Positions 37,428 through 46,174 of a stretch of 64,000 bases of DNA are shown one piece after another (position 1 is the stretch's first letter; the number at the start of each line of letters is the position of its first letter). The notes beneath the pieces were generated by a model. The model searched no databases. It was not told where the DNA came from and saw only the letters and a program-made list of their open reading frames with translations. This DNA is from Kappaphycus alvarezii (taxonomy: Eukaryota; Rhodophyta; Florideophyceae; Gigartinales; Solieriaceae). The stretch is taken from positions 558,001 through 622,000 of the forward strand of contig NADL03000612.1 of the NCBI GenBank assembly GCA_002205965.3, given 5' to 3'. Position numbers and translations under genes: made by a program.

Positions 37428-37625
37428 CACAGAAGAAGAAGTTTAATGCGTTCAGTATCTACTGTGGACTGCGCACGTCCTAACTATACGCTTAAGATCT
37501 AACCGGATGTACTTCGTCGTCCGTGCGCATCGGTGCTCGGGACAGGATAGCTTCAGCGATGTAGGACGAAGAAAATTTACTTCATTGAGTATCTATCGTG
37601 TACACTGCAGGACTGACACGTGGGG
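37428..37625 (-). mobile_element. 3'-end fragment of RT element inserted in the gypsy leader
   Basis: Bases 37,428-37,570 (GAAGAAGAAGTTTAATGCG, ACTGCGCACGTCCTAACTA, GATCTAACCGGATGTAC) match the 3' terminal sequences at 49,030-49,160 and 49,431-49,570. A second degenerate start of the same sequence (GAAGAAAATTTACTTCATTG) follows directly at 37,572. The gypsy leader at 17.3 kb has no such sequence in its preserved part, so this appears to be a secondary insertion. Confidence 0.75.
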
Positions 37626-37680
37626 GGTTGGTTTTCTTTTCCTTTAAATTAAATTTTTCCAATTTGCACAGCAAGAATCG

Positions 37681-37755
37681 GTCTGCACTGTGGCCGAGTT
37701 GGCAAGACCAGCAAAACACCAGTGGTAGGTCTCGAATCCCAGTCGATAAACAAGG
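37681..37755 (+). ncRNA. degenerate tRNA-like sequence with Pol III box A and box B
   Basis: TGGCCGAGTTGG at 37,691-37,702 is a perfect box A (TGGCNNAGTNGG), and GGTCTCGAATCCC at 37,728-37,740 is close to box B (GGTTCGANTCC). The boxes are about 37 bases apart, some seven short of a normal tRNA, and neither the acceptor nor the T stem pairs properly. It is more likely a tRNA-derived SINE fragment or decayed tRNA than a working tRNA gene. Confidence 0.35.
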
Positions 37756-38028
37756 AAAGTTGATTTTCTCTAACGTAAGGGTTTGACGTCAGTCACGTCG
37801 GGTGTGTTATAGTAGCTCTCCTTCCAATGCTTTACCAAACGGTTTTTTTTCCTGTCTAGAACCTGGCGGCGATACGGACTTACAAGTCCTACTGCAAGGA
37901 ACTGGGGAAAGCGAGTTTGAAAGGTAGCCACAGCGGGAGGGTGAACACAGCACAAACGAAGTTGGTTGAGAAAGCAACTTTTGGGTTTTTTTCCAGTTTG
38001 ACACGGATACATTTATTCCAATACAAGC

Positions 38029-38637
38029 TTACTCAGACTTATGAACAGTCTCGCGGTGACGACGGCCAAGACGGTGGCGCTCAAGGTCTTCCTTGCTCGG
38101 AACTTCTACCTTGCAAATATTGCAGGTGTGCCTTGTCTTGTCAGCGCGGTGCTGATGCTTGCGGGAACGAAGATGCTCGAAGTACTGCTTACGGCCTGTG
38201 CAGGTGACTTGACAGTGACGGCAGTGGAAGGGAGACGACCGAGGGTTCTTGGTCATTCGAGGCCTCCTGGCAAGCTTTCGGATACGGTGGTTGGCTGTTC
38301 TCTGGATAACGATAGAGGCGGCGTCAGGAAGAACAGGTAGGCCCTTCTTGGAAATCGTAGGCATAGTGGTCGGTTTGGCCTTCCTTGACTTGACGAGCCT
38401 TGAGTGGAGGATCTCGGGAAGCGCTGGTATCGGTGGAAAGGCCGACGGAAGTGCGAAAGTGGGAGGTGGCGGGGTTCTCGGTTCCTCGATTTCAATCCCC
38501 GTCGGTGTCCCTGGTTCTTGACCGTAGCAAAACTTACTTACTTCTCGAAAATTTTCCTCGAAAAATCCCTGTAAGTCCTTCTCGGTGTACTCGTCAGGTG
38601 ACGAGGGGCGGTCCCTGGAAGTCTTGTTTTTCGGCAC
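38029..38637 (-). CDS. two-zinc-finger protein (U1/matrin-type C2H2) in gypsy leader, 202 aa
   Basis: An intact frame between the 5' LTR and gag. Residues 1-40 hold an acidic segment, 50-75 are Pro-rich (EEPRTPPPPTFALP), 80-135 are basic, and the end has two fingers with spacing C-x2-C-x12-H-x5-H: Cys139/Cys142/His155/His161 and Cys172/Cys175/His188/His194. The wide His spacing is that of U1/matrin-type fingers, which often bind RNA structures or spliced RNA. The start MPKNKTSRDR lies just after a leader homologous to 17.29-17.44 kb, so the ORF position is part of the element family. No stop or shift is seen, unlike pol. It could instead be a captured host gene. Confidence 0.8.
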   Translation of the reverse strand: MPKNKTSRDRPSSPDEYTEKDLQGFFEENFREVSKFCYGQEPGTPTGIEIEEPRTPPPPTFALPSAFPPIPALPEILHSRLVKSRKAKPTTMPTISKKGLPVLPDAASIVIQRTANHRIRKLARRPRMTKNPRSSPFHCRHCQVTCTGRKQYFEHLRSRKHQHRADKTRHTCNICKVEVPSKEDLERHRLGRRHRETVHKSE

Positions 38638-38771
38638 TGGGAGTTATCCGGAAGGATCAGAGTAAAAAACAAAATGTTATTCTCCGCTTGAAATCGGGCA
38701 GAAAGGCAAATCTAATAGAGATTTTAACTTACTGTCGGATTGGAAGAACTCGCAGTACTGAAAAACTTTTT

Positions 38772-38784
38772 GGCGATGCTACCA
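38772..38784 (-). promoter_or_regulatory. primer-binding site
   Basis: Two bases after the inner edge of the 5' LTR the minus strand reads TGGTAGCATCGCC. TGGTAGCA is complementary to the ...UGCUACCA 3' end typical of eukaryotic initiator tRNA-Met; the following bases match less well. Confidence 0.7.
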
Positions 38785-38786
38785 GA

Positions 38787-39299
38787 TGTGGGGGTTTGGA
38801 CGCACAAGAGGTAATCGATGGTTGAACTGATGGTTGATGCTTCCGGTAAACAGGCCGGAGCTTCAGACCAGGGTTTATATAGAAAAAGTACTCAACGACA
38901 ACAAGGGTAAATTGTAGGCAGACGATGCTAAATTCAAAGGTGTTCTAGAGGAACGGCCCTAAAGGAACGAAACTAAAATGTTTTGAAGATTCATGTAGAA
39001 ATCGGGGAGGTTGACAGCAGTAAACATCATGGCAAAGTTCCATTGGTCCAATTGGCAAGAAGACGTAAAGTAATTGCTGATTGGTGGGGTGGGAGAAGTT
39101 TTGAAAACCACGCGAGATCGCCACAATGGCGTTATGTGATTGGTTCGGCACGGGGTGGTACGGGTCTTGTGTTTTACACCGGTGTCTGGTTACAGTGCAC
39201 AGGTTGCACTGATGTCTTGGTACAGTGTAAATCTTGGTAACGGTTACTGGCGGGATACTGTCAGTGTACTTTAGGGGATTTTGGGGCACTATCGTTACA
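38787..39299 (-). repeat. 5' LTR of the chromovirus
   Basis: 513 bp, TGTGGGGGTTTGG...CTATCGTTACA on the plus strand. The minus-strand TATA box CTATATAAA at about 38,874-38,882 sits some 90 bases from the inner edge, so R plus U5 are short. The first 110 bases on the plus strand resemble 17,441-17,560. Confidence 0.95.
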
Positions 39300-39304
39300 A
39301 TCAA
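39300..39304. repeat. target-site duplication ATCAA, right copy
   Basis: Direct repeat of 32,444-32,448. It lies inside the coding sequence of the Harbinger partner gene (codons CTC TTG AT-). Confidence 0.95.
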
Positions 39305-40870
39305 GAGGCGAAATTTTGCAACCTCTAACTTCTGACTCGCTTCCAGAGCCTCACGTTGCTCTTTTTGATCTTTTTCCCGTTCAATGGCATCCATTGTCCT
39401 TTTTTTTCAATCGAAATCTTTTCTTTATCCATCTCGATAGGAGCCAGATCTGCATCCCGCAAGTGTTGGCAAAGCGCTCCATCTCACCCTCGTGACTAAT
39501 GACCTGCTGTGTCTTACTAACATGAACTCCCGAGGAATCAATTGAGCTCACTTTTCCACTATCCCCGCCAGTATCTGAAGCCCGTTGACTTGTATCCATG
39601 CTTGCCAATTCTTTCCCAACGCGTTCCTTTTCATCATCCAACTCTTTTGCGGCTCATATCTCCGCCCCCTTTCTCGCCTCTGTGTCATTTGCGAGCTTCC
39701 CGGCACATCGTGAGCATCTCATCCATCTCGTAAACCTCCCTATCGACCCCCGACCTAAACTGATCTCTCTTATCAGACCTATCGAACGCTGATTGTAATC
39801 TCTTGTACCAATCTTTCACGCATTTCCCAGTCACTTTTTGTCGAATGAGTAGTTTTCATTCGCCTTTTCCGCAGCTTCCTCAAACTTTTGCTCAGAATAC
39901 TGTAGGATGTAACCTTTGCTTTTGCTGCAGTGACCTCACGGACAAAAATAAGATCCTCTTAGGCTAAAATCTCGCATGTAGGGCTTTTCTCTTTTTTCGG
40001 GAATTAATGTCCACAACTGTCACTTCCTCAGCGGCTGCAGAAGTAATTGCAGGTAGCGGAGCATTGGGGATGGCATCAAAAGGAGGCTTGCCTGAGGGAG
40101 AAAGTGGAGGAGTCCGTCGAAAAGGAGTGTATTTATTTGCAGAGGGGCTGGTTGTAGCAGCGTATGTCATGTTAAATGCCGTGGTCCGGACAGCTCGGGG
40201 CATGGCGGCAGCAGCAGTTGGGGTAGTCCGGACGGCGGGTGGATGTATGTAGCAGCGGATGGGGTGGTTCGCATTACGGGAGGCATGGCGACAGTAGTGG
40301 ATGGTGTGGATGCCGATGGGATCGGCGCTAGAACAGAGGGGGAGGATGGGACGTTGAAGTTATTGTCATCGATCAAGACGATCGCACCGCTAGGTGCTTG
40401 GCAAGTTGAGGATACCATTTATTGGAGAGAGGATAGAGGTTACTGTTGGTTTGTGTGTGGATGTTAGGGGATGGTGCTTGAGATATGAAGTGGTCCCCCT
40501 CCCAGGAGTTCGCAGGTTGACGGGTTTGAGGATGAGGGTAATGATTGCGTCGTTGCCGCCAAATACAGCTCACAGGTCCTCACTAACGGACAGGATTTCA
40601 GCACCATATGTCACAAGCAATAGAAATATTTCTCTATTGGCTTACAGACTGTAATGCAAATAACAAATTTAGTCGTATTTAAATCTGAAAAATCACTGCG
40701 TAGATATTTTCAAAATAGGGGGTCTACGCACTCATTGATAGACTTTTGACCGTGTACAAGGCAAATATTTCTGCTACTTTACGCTAGGCCGCTACGATTG
40801 CTTTAAATTTATTTATTTTTTTTGAATTCTAAGCAATATTTTTTGAAATTTTTAGTTTTTCCGTTTTTGC

Positions 40871-40914
40871 AAAAACTTGTACTCAATTGATTACATTTCA
40901 AGGTCGAATAGATA
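40871..40914 (-). repeat. right terminal inverted repeat of the Harbinger element
   Basis: Reverse complement reads TATCTATTCGACC and then AAATGTAATCAATTGAGTAC, matching the left end at 30,984 with a short indel. CTAG follows at 40,915-40,918. Confidence 0.7.
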
Positions 40915-41448
40915 CTAGTCTTCGGAAAATAGCCGTCCTGCATCCCGAAGCAGTAAAGCACCCCAATTTCTCCCCTTTTAGAGCTTCCGATACGGGCCGC
41001 AATGACCGCTACGGACACGTCGACGACCTTATATGTGGTCACCGACAGGCATTCCAGGGATTAAAAGGCTAGCGGTACAAACTACTATCCGAGCTAAGGG
41101 CGTCCAGGTGAAGCTTGGCAAGGAATGACGGCGATTTTGATCGCAAAGTATCTCATTATGCCATGAATTATACGTACAGCACAGTCCTGTACAAACTCCT
41201 TACTGTTACCCACCGTCGGATACGCAGTCTATCTTTTCCATACTCTGCGGCTGCCACCTTCCTACAAGCACATCCGACCAAATTGATCAAAGTTTCTGAT
41301 GCTTATTGGAGCATCATGCTCCGTCGCCACCCCGGTCTTCCAGTATACACGGACTAGATCCCGTCAAAGTGTCATCATTTCCAGCCGACGCTGTATCTGT
41401 ATGGAGACCGTGCGGCTGGCCTCTGCCCCTCGGGGTTTAGCCTCCTAC

Positions 41449-41837
41449 ATCGTATGATACAGTACATACACTATGCGCAATATGCCATTTACACTCTGTT
41501 CAATTACAGTGGTCTCGTGAATCCCTTGGGAGATCAGGATGGAGGTTGTTAGAAGCTCTTGACGCCCTGCTCTCGGTACTTGTCTATTCTTGGTTGGCCT
41601 CAGCGGTCGTCGGGATCCTCGCAGTGGCGCGCCTCTTCGGGTGATTAGACTGCTCTCTTTCTTAATAAAGCTAGCCCGTTGGGTGACTATCTGTACGGCA
41701 AAGGGACAAGTCATCTACGTACGTTGCCTACAGGGAATTCACTCGGAGCTCTACTCTTTACTATTGCCTTCCCCTATATCCCTTTAACTGTTCTTTTACA
41801 GTCTCTCTCTGTCCACAGCCTGAAACCTTCTGTTATT
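41449..41837. mobile_element. ~390-bp insertion in the RT-element copy
   Basis: This stretch interrupts coding that runs ...FSLLHR | HNSIPNV in comparison with relatives. CTACA is present just before (41,444-41,448) and just after (41,838-41,842), and could be the target duplication. The insert starts TCGTATGATACAG and ends CTTCTGTTATT; no clear inverted repeat or LTR signature is seen, so the type is unknown. Confidence 0.45.
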
Positions 41838-42189
41838 CTACAACCGGCATAACTCCATTCCTAACGTTCTCCCGTACCATGTCTTCCGCGCTACGGGTTT
41901 GGACCACAATTTAGAGGTCCCCCTCATAATTATTAGAACGTCTTTTAGGCCTTCAGGCCTCCTCGAAGCGAATGTTAAAGTGCAGACAAGTTTAGAACCT
42001 CAGATCCACATTTTGTTAAACGTGGAACACTATATGGGCTGCTCTTCAAATCAATTAACAATTTCTTCTCTTGAGTTCAAGTTGCTTCAGTTATTGGCTT
42101 TCTTTCCCATTGCCGACGTAAAATGTAACATCTTGCAAGCTAATTGTGTAAGTCGTACAATTTGTATGATGCAAACCCAAATTCTGAAA

Positions 42190-43035
42190 TAAATTCTGCG
42201 CTCTGTTCCCTGCTCCCTCAGGGAGCCTCCTTGTGCTCTGCAGCCTGCTACATGCCACATGCGCCTTGCAAACCGTACTCCGCACTATCCATCCCCTGCT
42301 GTCCATTATCCATTGACAACTCACTGCCTTTTAATGCCCTCCTCCTAACCTCACCGCTCAACAAGCCATCTTCAACCCTCAACCCTTCGTACCTTATTAG
42401 ACGTACAAAACTTCTACTGTTACCCCTACCGTTCCGCTTCCGCACAAGCGACGCACTTTTTTCATCCGCCCGAACTACAAACTGACAACCCTAATATCAC
42501 TCCCATCTTTTGCTGTTCACCATTCGATCTGTGCCCTGTGCCCTGTGACTTCTTTCCTTTGCTATCTGATATCGAACTCCGCTTCCCTACCCTTCCGCCC
42601 ACTACGTTCATCACCTCAACCTATTTCACATATTTATGCTTTTCGTGTCTCCCATACCTTTTCCTGTTTACCCTGCTCCCAGCACCCTGCATCCTGCAAC
42701 TTGCGTCGTCCGCCCCGCGGGATCTTGCTGTTGACGTTTTCCTCCCCCCGCTCTGCTCTCTTTCACTCCAATCTGAATTTTATTCTTCCATTTATACTTT
42801 ATTGTTCCCTTCCTCCCCCCCATTTATTTGTAATAAAAATTATCTTGCGCTTCCCCATCTTTGTCCCACTCCGTTCAGAATCCCAATCTACTTCACATTT
42901 CGACGCCTTCCGTCTCTCTCGTGCAATTTCTTTTTCACCTTGCTCCCGGCACCCTGCATCCTGCTGCTTGTTTAATGCGCCCCGCGCCCCGTGCCTTGCA
43001 CCTTTCTTCCTCCGCTACCATCATCCCTTGAAAAC
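42190..43035. repeat. pyrimidine-rich tract with a ~276-bp-period repeat
   Basis: The plus strand is strongly rich in C and T. Two related segments of about 105 bases, each containing TTTCACAT, TTTTTC/TTTTCC blocks and GCACCCTGCATCCTGC, lie at 42,612-42,720 and 42,888-42,995. The long frames read across it on + are a by-product of the biased composition. It lies between the left hAT end and the transposase 3' end. Confidence 0.6.
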
Positions 43036-43091
43036 ACACAGCCTCGGGCGGGATCAAAGCCATCATCATCCGACACATCGAATATGCCGTC

Positions 43092-44390
43092 TCAAAATTT
43101 TCCGGCGCTATCACTTTCATCTACGCTGAGAAAACTTCCCCCGCCAGAAGAAGAATCCGCACTTCCTCTTGAATCTATTCGATGTGCATCAGGGCTGCTG
43201 CAAGTCGTGACAACATCGTTGAATTCCTCGGTGAGTTGATCGTCCGGATCCTCGTCTTCCCACATGATCATGCGATCCGATGAACCGACTGACATTTATA
43301 CGCGTAAGTTCCAATAGCAGTACATCAACTTGGCTGCCTTCTCATTCTTTAGACGATTTCGCGGCTTTGTATGTATTCGCTTAAAAGCGCTGAAGCTTCT
43401 CTCCACGGCTGTCGAAGGAGGAGATGAGGACAACACACGTCGCGTGAATTCTCTGAAGTCATGGTCCCTGCAAGAGTAAGAGTTCCAATACTGCAACGGC
43501 TTACCCACGTAATATTTCAATCCTGCACTTTGGTCTGACAGCCTAATAATGTCCCGAGAGCTCTGCTCTTTCTCGAAAGAGCTCATTACTTGCTCTACCT
43601 TAAGACAACGCTGCCGAACGTCACTGTACTTAACTTTGCAGTAACCTGTGATCTCATTTTTCAGTTTCTCTTTGTAAACTTCTTCTCTCAATCTCGACAG
43701 GTCAGAATTAGGGTCTAATATGTACGCCATCCAATTTATTTCTTGCAGTAGCAGCACCTTGGTGGACTGTGATGCCGGTCCATCCCGGCGACGAAGGTAT
43801 ACTGTCATTATCTGATCCTTTCTTTCTTGTTCAATAGGGAGATTTTGAATGTCTTTCTCCAACTGCAATGTAAGAGGCAGGACTTTGAAAATCTGAGCAT
43901 CGTCAGTATCAAAGAACCGCAGGTATCGCCTGAAAACTTTCAACACTGCATGCACCTTCATAACCTCCATCAGGAACGATTGCGATAATATTGGATCGAT
44001 AATTTTTTTTATCCAGTTTCTTGTGAACAGAAACCCGGTACAAGTTCTCCTCGAACTCGTTCCGCTCCTCAGCGTTTGATCCAACGACTTTAAGCAGCGC
44101 ATGTCTGGCCCTGAGGAAGGAACTTAAAACGCGCTCACCGGTGCCAAATCGCGTGTCAGAAAATTTTTCCACAATTACCGCAGGTTTTTGAAGCGCTCTG
44201 ATTCTAAGCAACTCTTGATCAAGCTCCATCACTTTCTTCTGATCATTCAAAGCCTGCCGAAACTCTGTCTCCTTCCTTCTTCGCCCTTTTTTCACCATCT
44301 TGTTGAACTCTTCAGCGCAATCAGCCAATCTAGTCTTGAGCTTCCTATTGTAGATTGGTCACAAACCTCTATCATTTCTCGTGTAATTAG
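43092..44390 (-). pseudogene. hAT transposase, C-terminal half with dimerisation domain
   Basis: From the right: LADCAEEFNKMVKKG, AVIVEKFSDTRFGTGERVL and FLRARHALLKVV are the hAT core with the conserved R-F/W-G/S-T block. A frameshift lies at a run of eight T on the plus strand (44,003-44,010). Then follow LLLQEINWMAYILDP and, at the end, PLQYWNSY, SSSPPSTAVERSFSAFKR and RLKNEKAAKLMYCYWNLRV, the C-terminal dimerisation domain. After the TAA near 43,296 the same frame continues at once as a 67-codon acidic tail to 43,092, so that stop could be a nonsense mutation. The N-terminal BED finger was not found. Confidence 0.85.
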
Positions 44391-44480
44391 CTGATGCCCT
44401 CGAAAATATAATAATCTGTCCGAAACTTCATCGCTGCTGATGACATCGTAGATCCCCTACCAGTACGGATTACCATCTAG

Positions 44481-45029
44481 CTAAGACAAAATGAAACGAT
44501 TAGAAAAACTCGAAGTTGTATAGAAGATATGAGAACGAGCTGCAGATCCACTTTCTTGTACGTTTCTGTTGTTGACATGTGTAGTGCGGTGTATTTTATT
44601 ATAAAGTGTAAATCGTCCAAATGAAACAGTCATAGGCTGTGACAATGGTACTTTTACCGGTAATGGCGCCGATGTTACTAAGATGACAATTGCAGGTAAA
44701 GAGGGGGATGTAAATTTACTTGTCCAGTAAAGGACTTCACCTGAGTCATGGTTGATTTGGCTCTCAGGAGTTGTAAATGCGTTATTATCTGTATCTGCCG
44801 CACGAGTACTGGGTATCCTACGAGCAGTTTGACTTTCATTTATAACTTCATTCACTCCATGCTCTTGCTGTGATTCCGCTTGTCCTTGTCCCACTATAGC
44901 TCCAAGCACAATCATCGTTGATAGAGTGACTGGGTTCCAGAGTGCACTTCTTAGATCTGCATCGGCTCTTTCTTCCGTAGTAGGAAAATGTTGGGGATCT
45001 TGGATCGGTGCTTTGTTTGATGATGACAT
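44481..45029 (-). CDS. unknown 182-aa protein inside the hAT element
   Basis: An open frame, upstream of and in the same direction as the transposase, starting MSSSNKAPIQDPQHFPTTEE. It is Ser/Thr-rich, with one moderately hydrophobic stretch near residues 33-48 (NPVTLSTMIVLGAIVGQG), and has no zinc finger. It may be the degraded N-terminal exon of the transposase or a second element ORF. I do not recognise it. Confidence 0.35.
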   Translation of the reverse strand: MSSSNKAPIQDPQHFPTTEERADADLRSALWNPVTLSTMIVLGAIVGQGQAESQQEHGVNEVINESQTARRIPSTRAADTDNNAFTTPESQINHDSGEVLYWTSKFTSPSLPAIVILVTSAPLPVKVPLSQPMTVSFGRFTLYNKIHRTTHVNNRNVQESGSAARSHIFYTTSSFSNRFILS

Positions 45030-46017
45030 AGTGGAAGATACCTTAGAAGTTAGGCCAAAATATAGATGCGTTCAAATTTTAATCATCGTTGAAGATCGGT
45101 GTGTAGGTTTAGGTTTTTGTTGGTGGCAGTTGCCGGTTGCAAAATTGTAGTACTTTTTTGTAGCGTGTATTCTGCTGGCGCAGCCCATTTTACTCGGGGC
45201 AATTTCGATTTGGAAGGTCGGGAAAGGGTTTGATAGCCTATATTATTGATGAAAGTAAGCTGCGTAGGAATATTATTTTAGATAATATTAAATCGATTCT
45301 GCATCAGAATGAAACCTCTGAATTTGTTGCGTGATTAAGTTCATTCATATTACAAGTGTGTAAGATATCTTTCCTTACGTTACAGCTGTGTGCCGATTGT
45401 ACAGGTGGAAATTACTTTTTGCCCAAGTTGTAACGTGGAAATGGCTAACAATGCACTATTTTTCTTGTAACCGTTACGGTATTTTTGTGCAAATACTGCA
45501 CAATTTGCATTTATAATTTGCTATCTGCCGAACCCTGCCTCCTCTTGCAACCCCCGGGCCCTGCCATCCGCCACAGCGAACGGTCGTTTGCCTGTGACGT
45601 TACTATTTTTTCGCCGTTCAAACAGGCTTCTGTCACGAAAGCAACGCAAGCCGCCGCAGCTGCCGCCACTCAATCGTACCGAAATAAGGTCCAGGACATT
45701 GAGCGTAAGCTCTCCAGCCGCCTTGTAGAATCATTTGAAAACCTTTCTCACCAGCCGAATTTCTGCTTCCAATCACTCGCTCTCGACTCCCTTGGAGCGG
45801 CATCCCCGGCCACTGTTCTGTTTCTAAAAACGTTTATTTCGTGGATTGCCACCAGATATCATACCTATGACGCCACTACTCGCCAGAGAATGTATCAGTG
45901 TCTCAGCTGTATTCTGCGGTCCTCGGTGGCCTTGTCTATCATTTCCCGTGCCCGACTGCACGTGGCTGATGTTGACCATCCAGTTAGTGCTTAACTTAAT
46001 AGTCGGTCAGTGTGTGC

Positions 46018-46111
46018 ACACTCCAGCAAAACCTTCCCTTGGTACCATTGCATTCATTGAGGGGTCAGTTCCGCTGATTGCATCCAAGTACTTTTGTGGT
46101 AGCAGTAATTG
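46018..46111 (+). pseudogene. second, truncated copy of RT-element C-terminal segment
   Basis: PSLGTIAFIEGSVPLIASKYF matches PSPGTIAFIEELVPRIASKC of the copy at 49.5 kb. It starts 24 bases after the stop of the preceding copy (45,994) in the same orientation, so it is a head-to-tail, 5'-truncated neighbour. Confidence 0.7.
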
Positions 46112-46174
46112 ATATTTTTGGAGGGCAGTTCTTAAACAGAGAGCAAAGCATCGACGAACTGCAGAATACAGAAT

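Larger units (their letters stand above)
32449..39299 (-). mobile_element. full-length Ty3/gypsy chromovirus with extra zinc-finger ORF
   Basis: Two LTRs of 514 and 513 bp flank an interior read on the minus strand: PBS, zinc-finger ORF, gag, pol (protease, RT, RNase H, integrase, chromodomain), polypurine tract. Both ends are TG...CA and the insertion carries a perfect ATCAA duplication. gag and the zinc-finger ORF are open, but pol has several frameshifts and in-frame stops. A short fragment of an unrelated RT element has inserted between zinc-finger ORF and gag. The element interrupts the Harbinger partner gene, so it is the youngest layer here. Confidence 0.93.
32428..40418 (-). pseudogene. 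Harbinger partner gene (Myb/trihelix-like, coiled coil), split by LTR retrotransposon
   Basis: Read leftwards from about 40,418: a Pro/Ser/Thr-rich N-terminus with repeated M-P-x-V-x-RTT units, then FEEAAEKANENYSF and VKDWYKRLQSAFDRSD (a SANT/Myb-type helix region), an acidic linker, and a charged coiled coil IEREKDQKEQREALEASQKL. Coding runs into the 5-bp duplication at 39,300-39,304 and resumes at 32,443, where the last codons read LLMDTFM and the TAG is at 32,428-32,430. Such proteins assist Harbinger transposase in DNA binding and nuclear import. Frameshifts near 39.40, 39.9 and 40.2 kb show it was already decaying. Confidence 0.7.
30980..40918. mobile_element. PIF/Harbinger DNA transposon carrying a nested LTR retrotransposon
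   Basis: The left end reads CTAG-TGTCTAATCGGC and then the palindrome TGTACTCAATTGAGTACA. The right end in reverse complement reads CTAG-TATCTATTCGACC and then ATCAATTGAGTACA. Inside, a transposase on + (about 31.11-32.40 kb) faces a Myb/trihelix-like partner gene on - whose stop is at 32,428, the two-gene plan of Harbinger elements. A 6,851-bp gypsy element plus 5-bp duplication accounts for most of the length; without it the transposon is about 3.1 kb. The exact target duplication (TA, 3 bp or CTAG) is ambiguous because CTAG is palindromic. Confidence 0.75.
41965..45536 (-). mobile_element. hAT DNA transposon, 3.57 kb, with 8-bp target duplication
   Basis: GCCTCCTC occurs at 41,957-41,964 and 45,537-45,544. 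Removing the intervening sequence and one duplicate joins the RT-element reading frame exactly (FRPSGLL to LQPPGPA), as in its relatives. Eight bases is the hAT target size and a hAT transposase lies inside. The right end in reverse complement begins AGGGTTCGGCAG, plausible for a hAT terminus, but I cannot match it at the left end, which begins GAAGCGAATG. Confidence 0.75.
41110..45994 (+). pseudogene. RT-family element, C-terminal region, split by two insertions
   Basis: Coding pieces join in the order of the relatives at 50.2-49.5 and 52.2-50.7 kb (minus strand). First, 41,115-41,450: RIRSLSFPYSAAATFLQAHP, YWSIMLRRHPGLPVYTD. Then 41,838-41,964: YNRHNSIPNVLPYHVFRATG, LEVPL and FRPSGLL. Then 45,545-45,994: LQPPGPAI, ACDVTIFSPFKQASVTKATQ, FQSLALDSLGAASPAT and the end ADVDHPVSA. 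A roughly 390-base insertion separates pieces one and two, and the hAT element separates two and three. The E...RP(A/S)...DVT pattern suggests a PD-(D/E)XK-type nuclease. The RT catalytic part is absent. Confidence 0.75.

Noticed and set aside
38945-39394. 149-codon minus frame combining a coiled coil with LTR sequence
   Set aside because: It is an artificial fusion across the LTR insertion point; the real gene resumes at 32,443.
42538-43129. Overlapping 145- and 194-codon plus-strand frames
   Set aside because: They arise from the C/T-rich composition, which depletes stop codons, and have no protein-like pattern.
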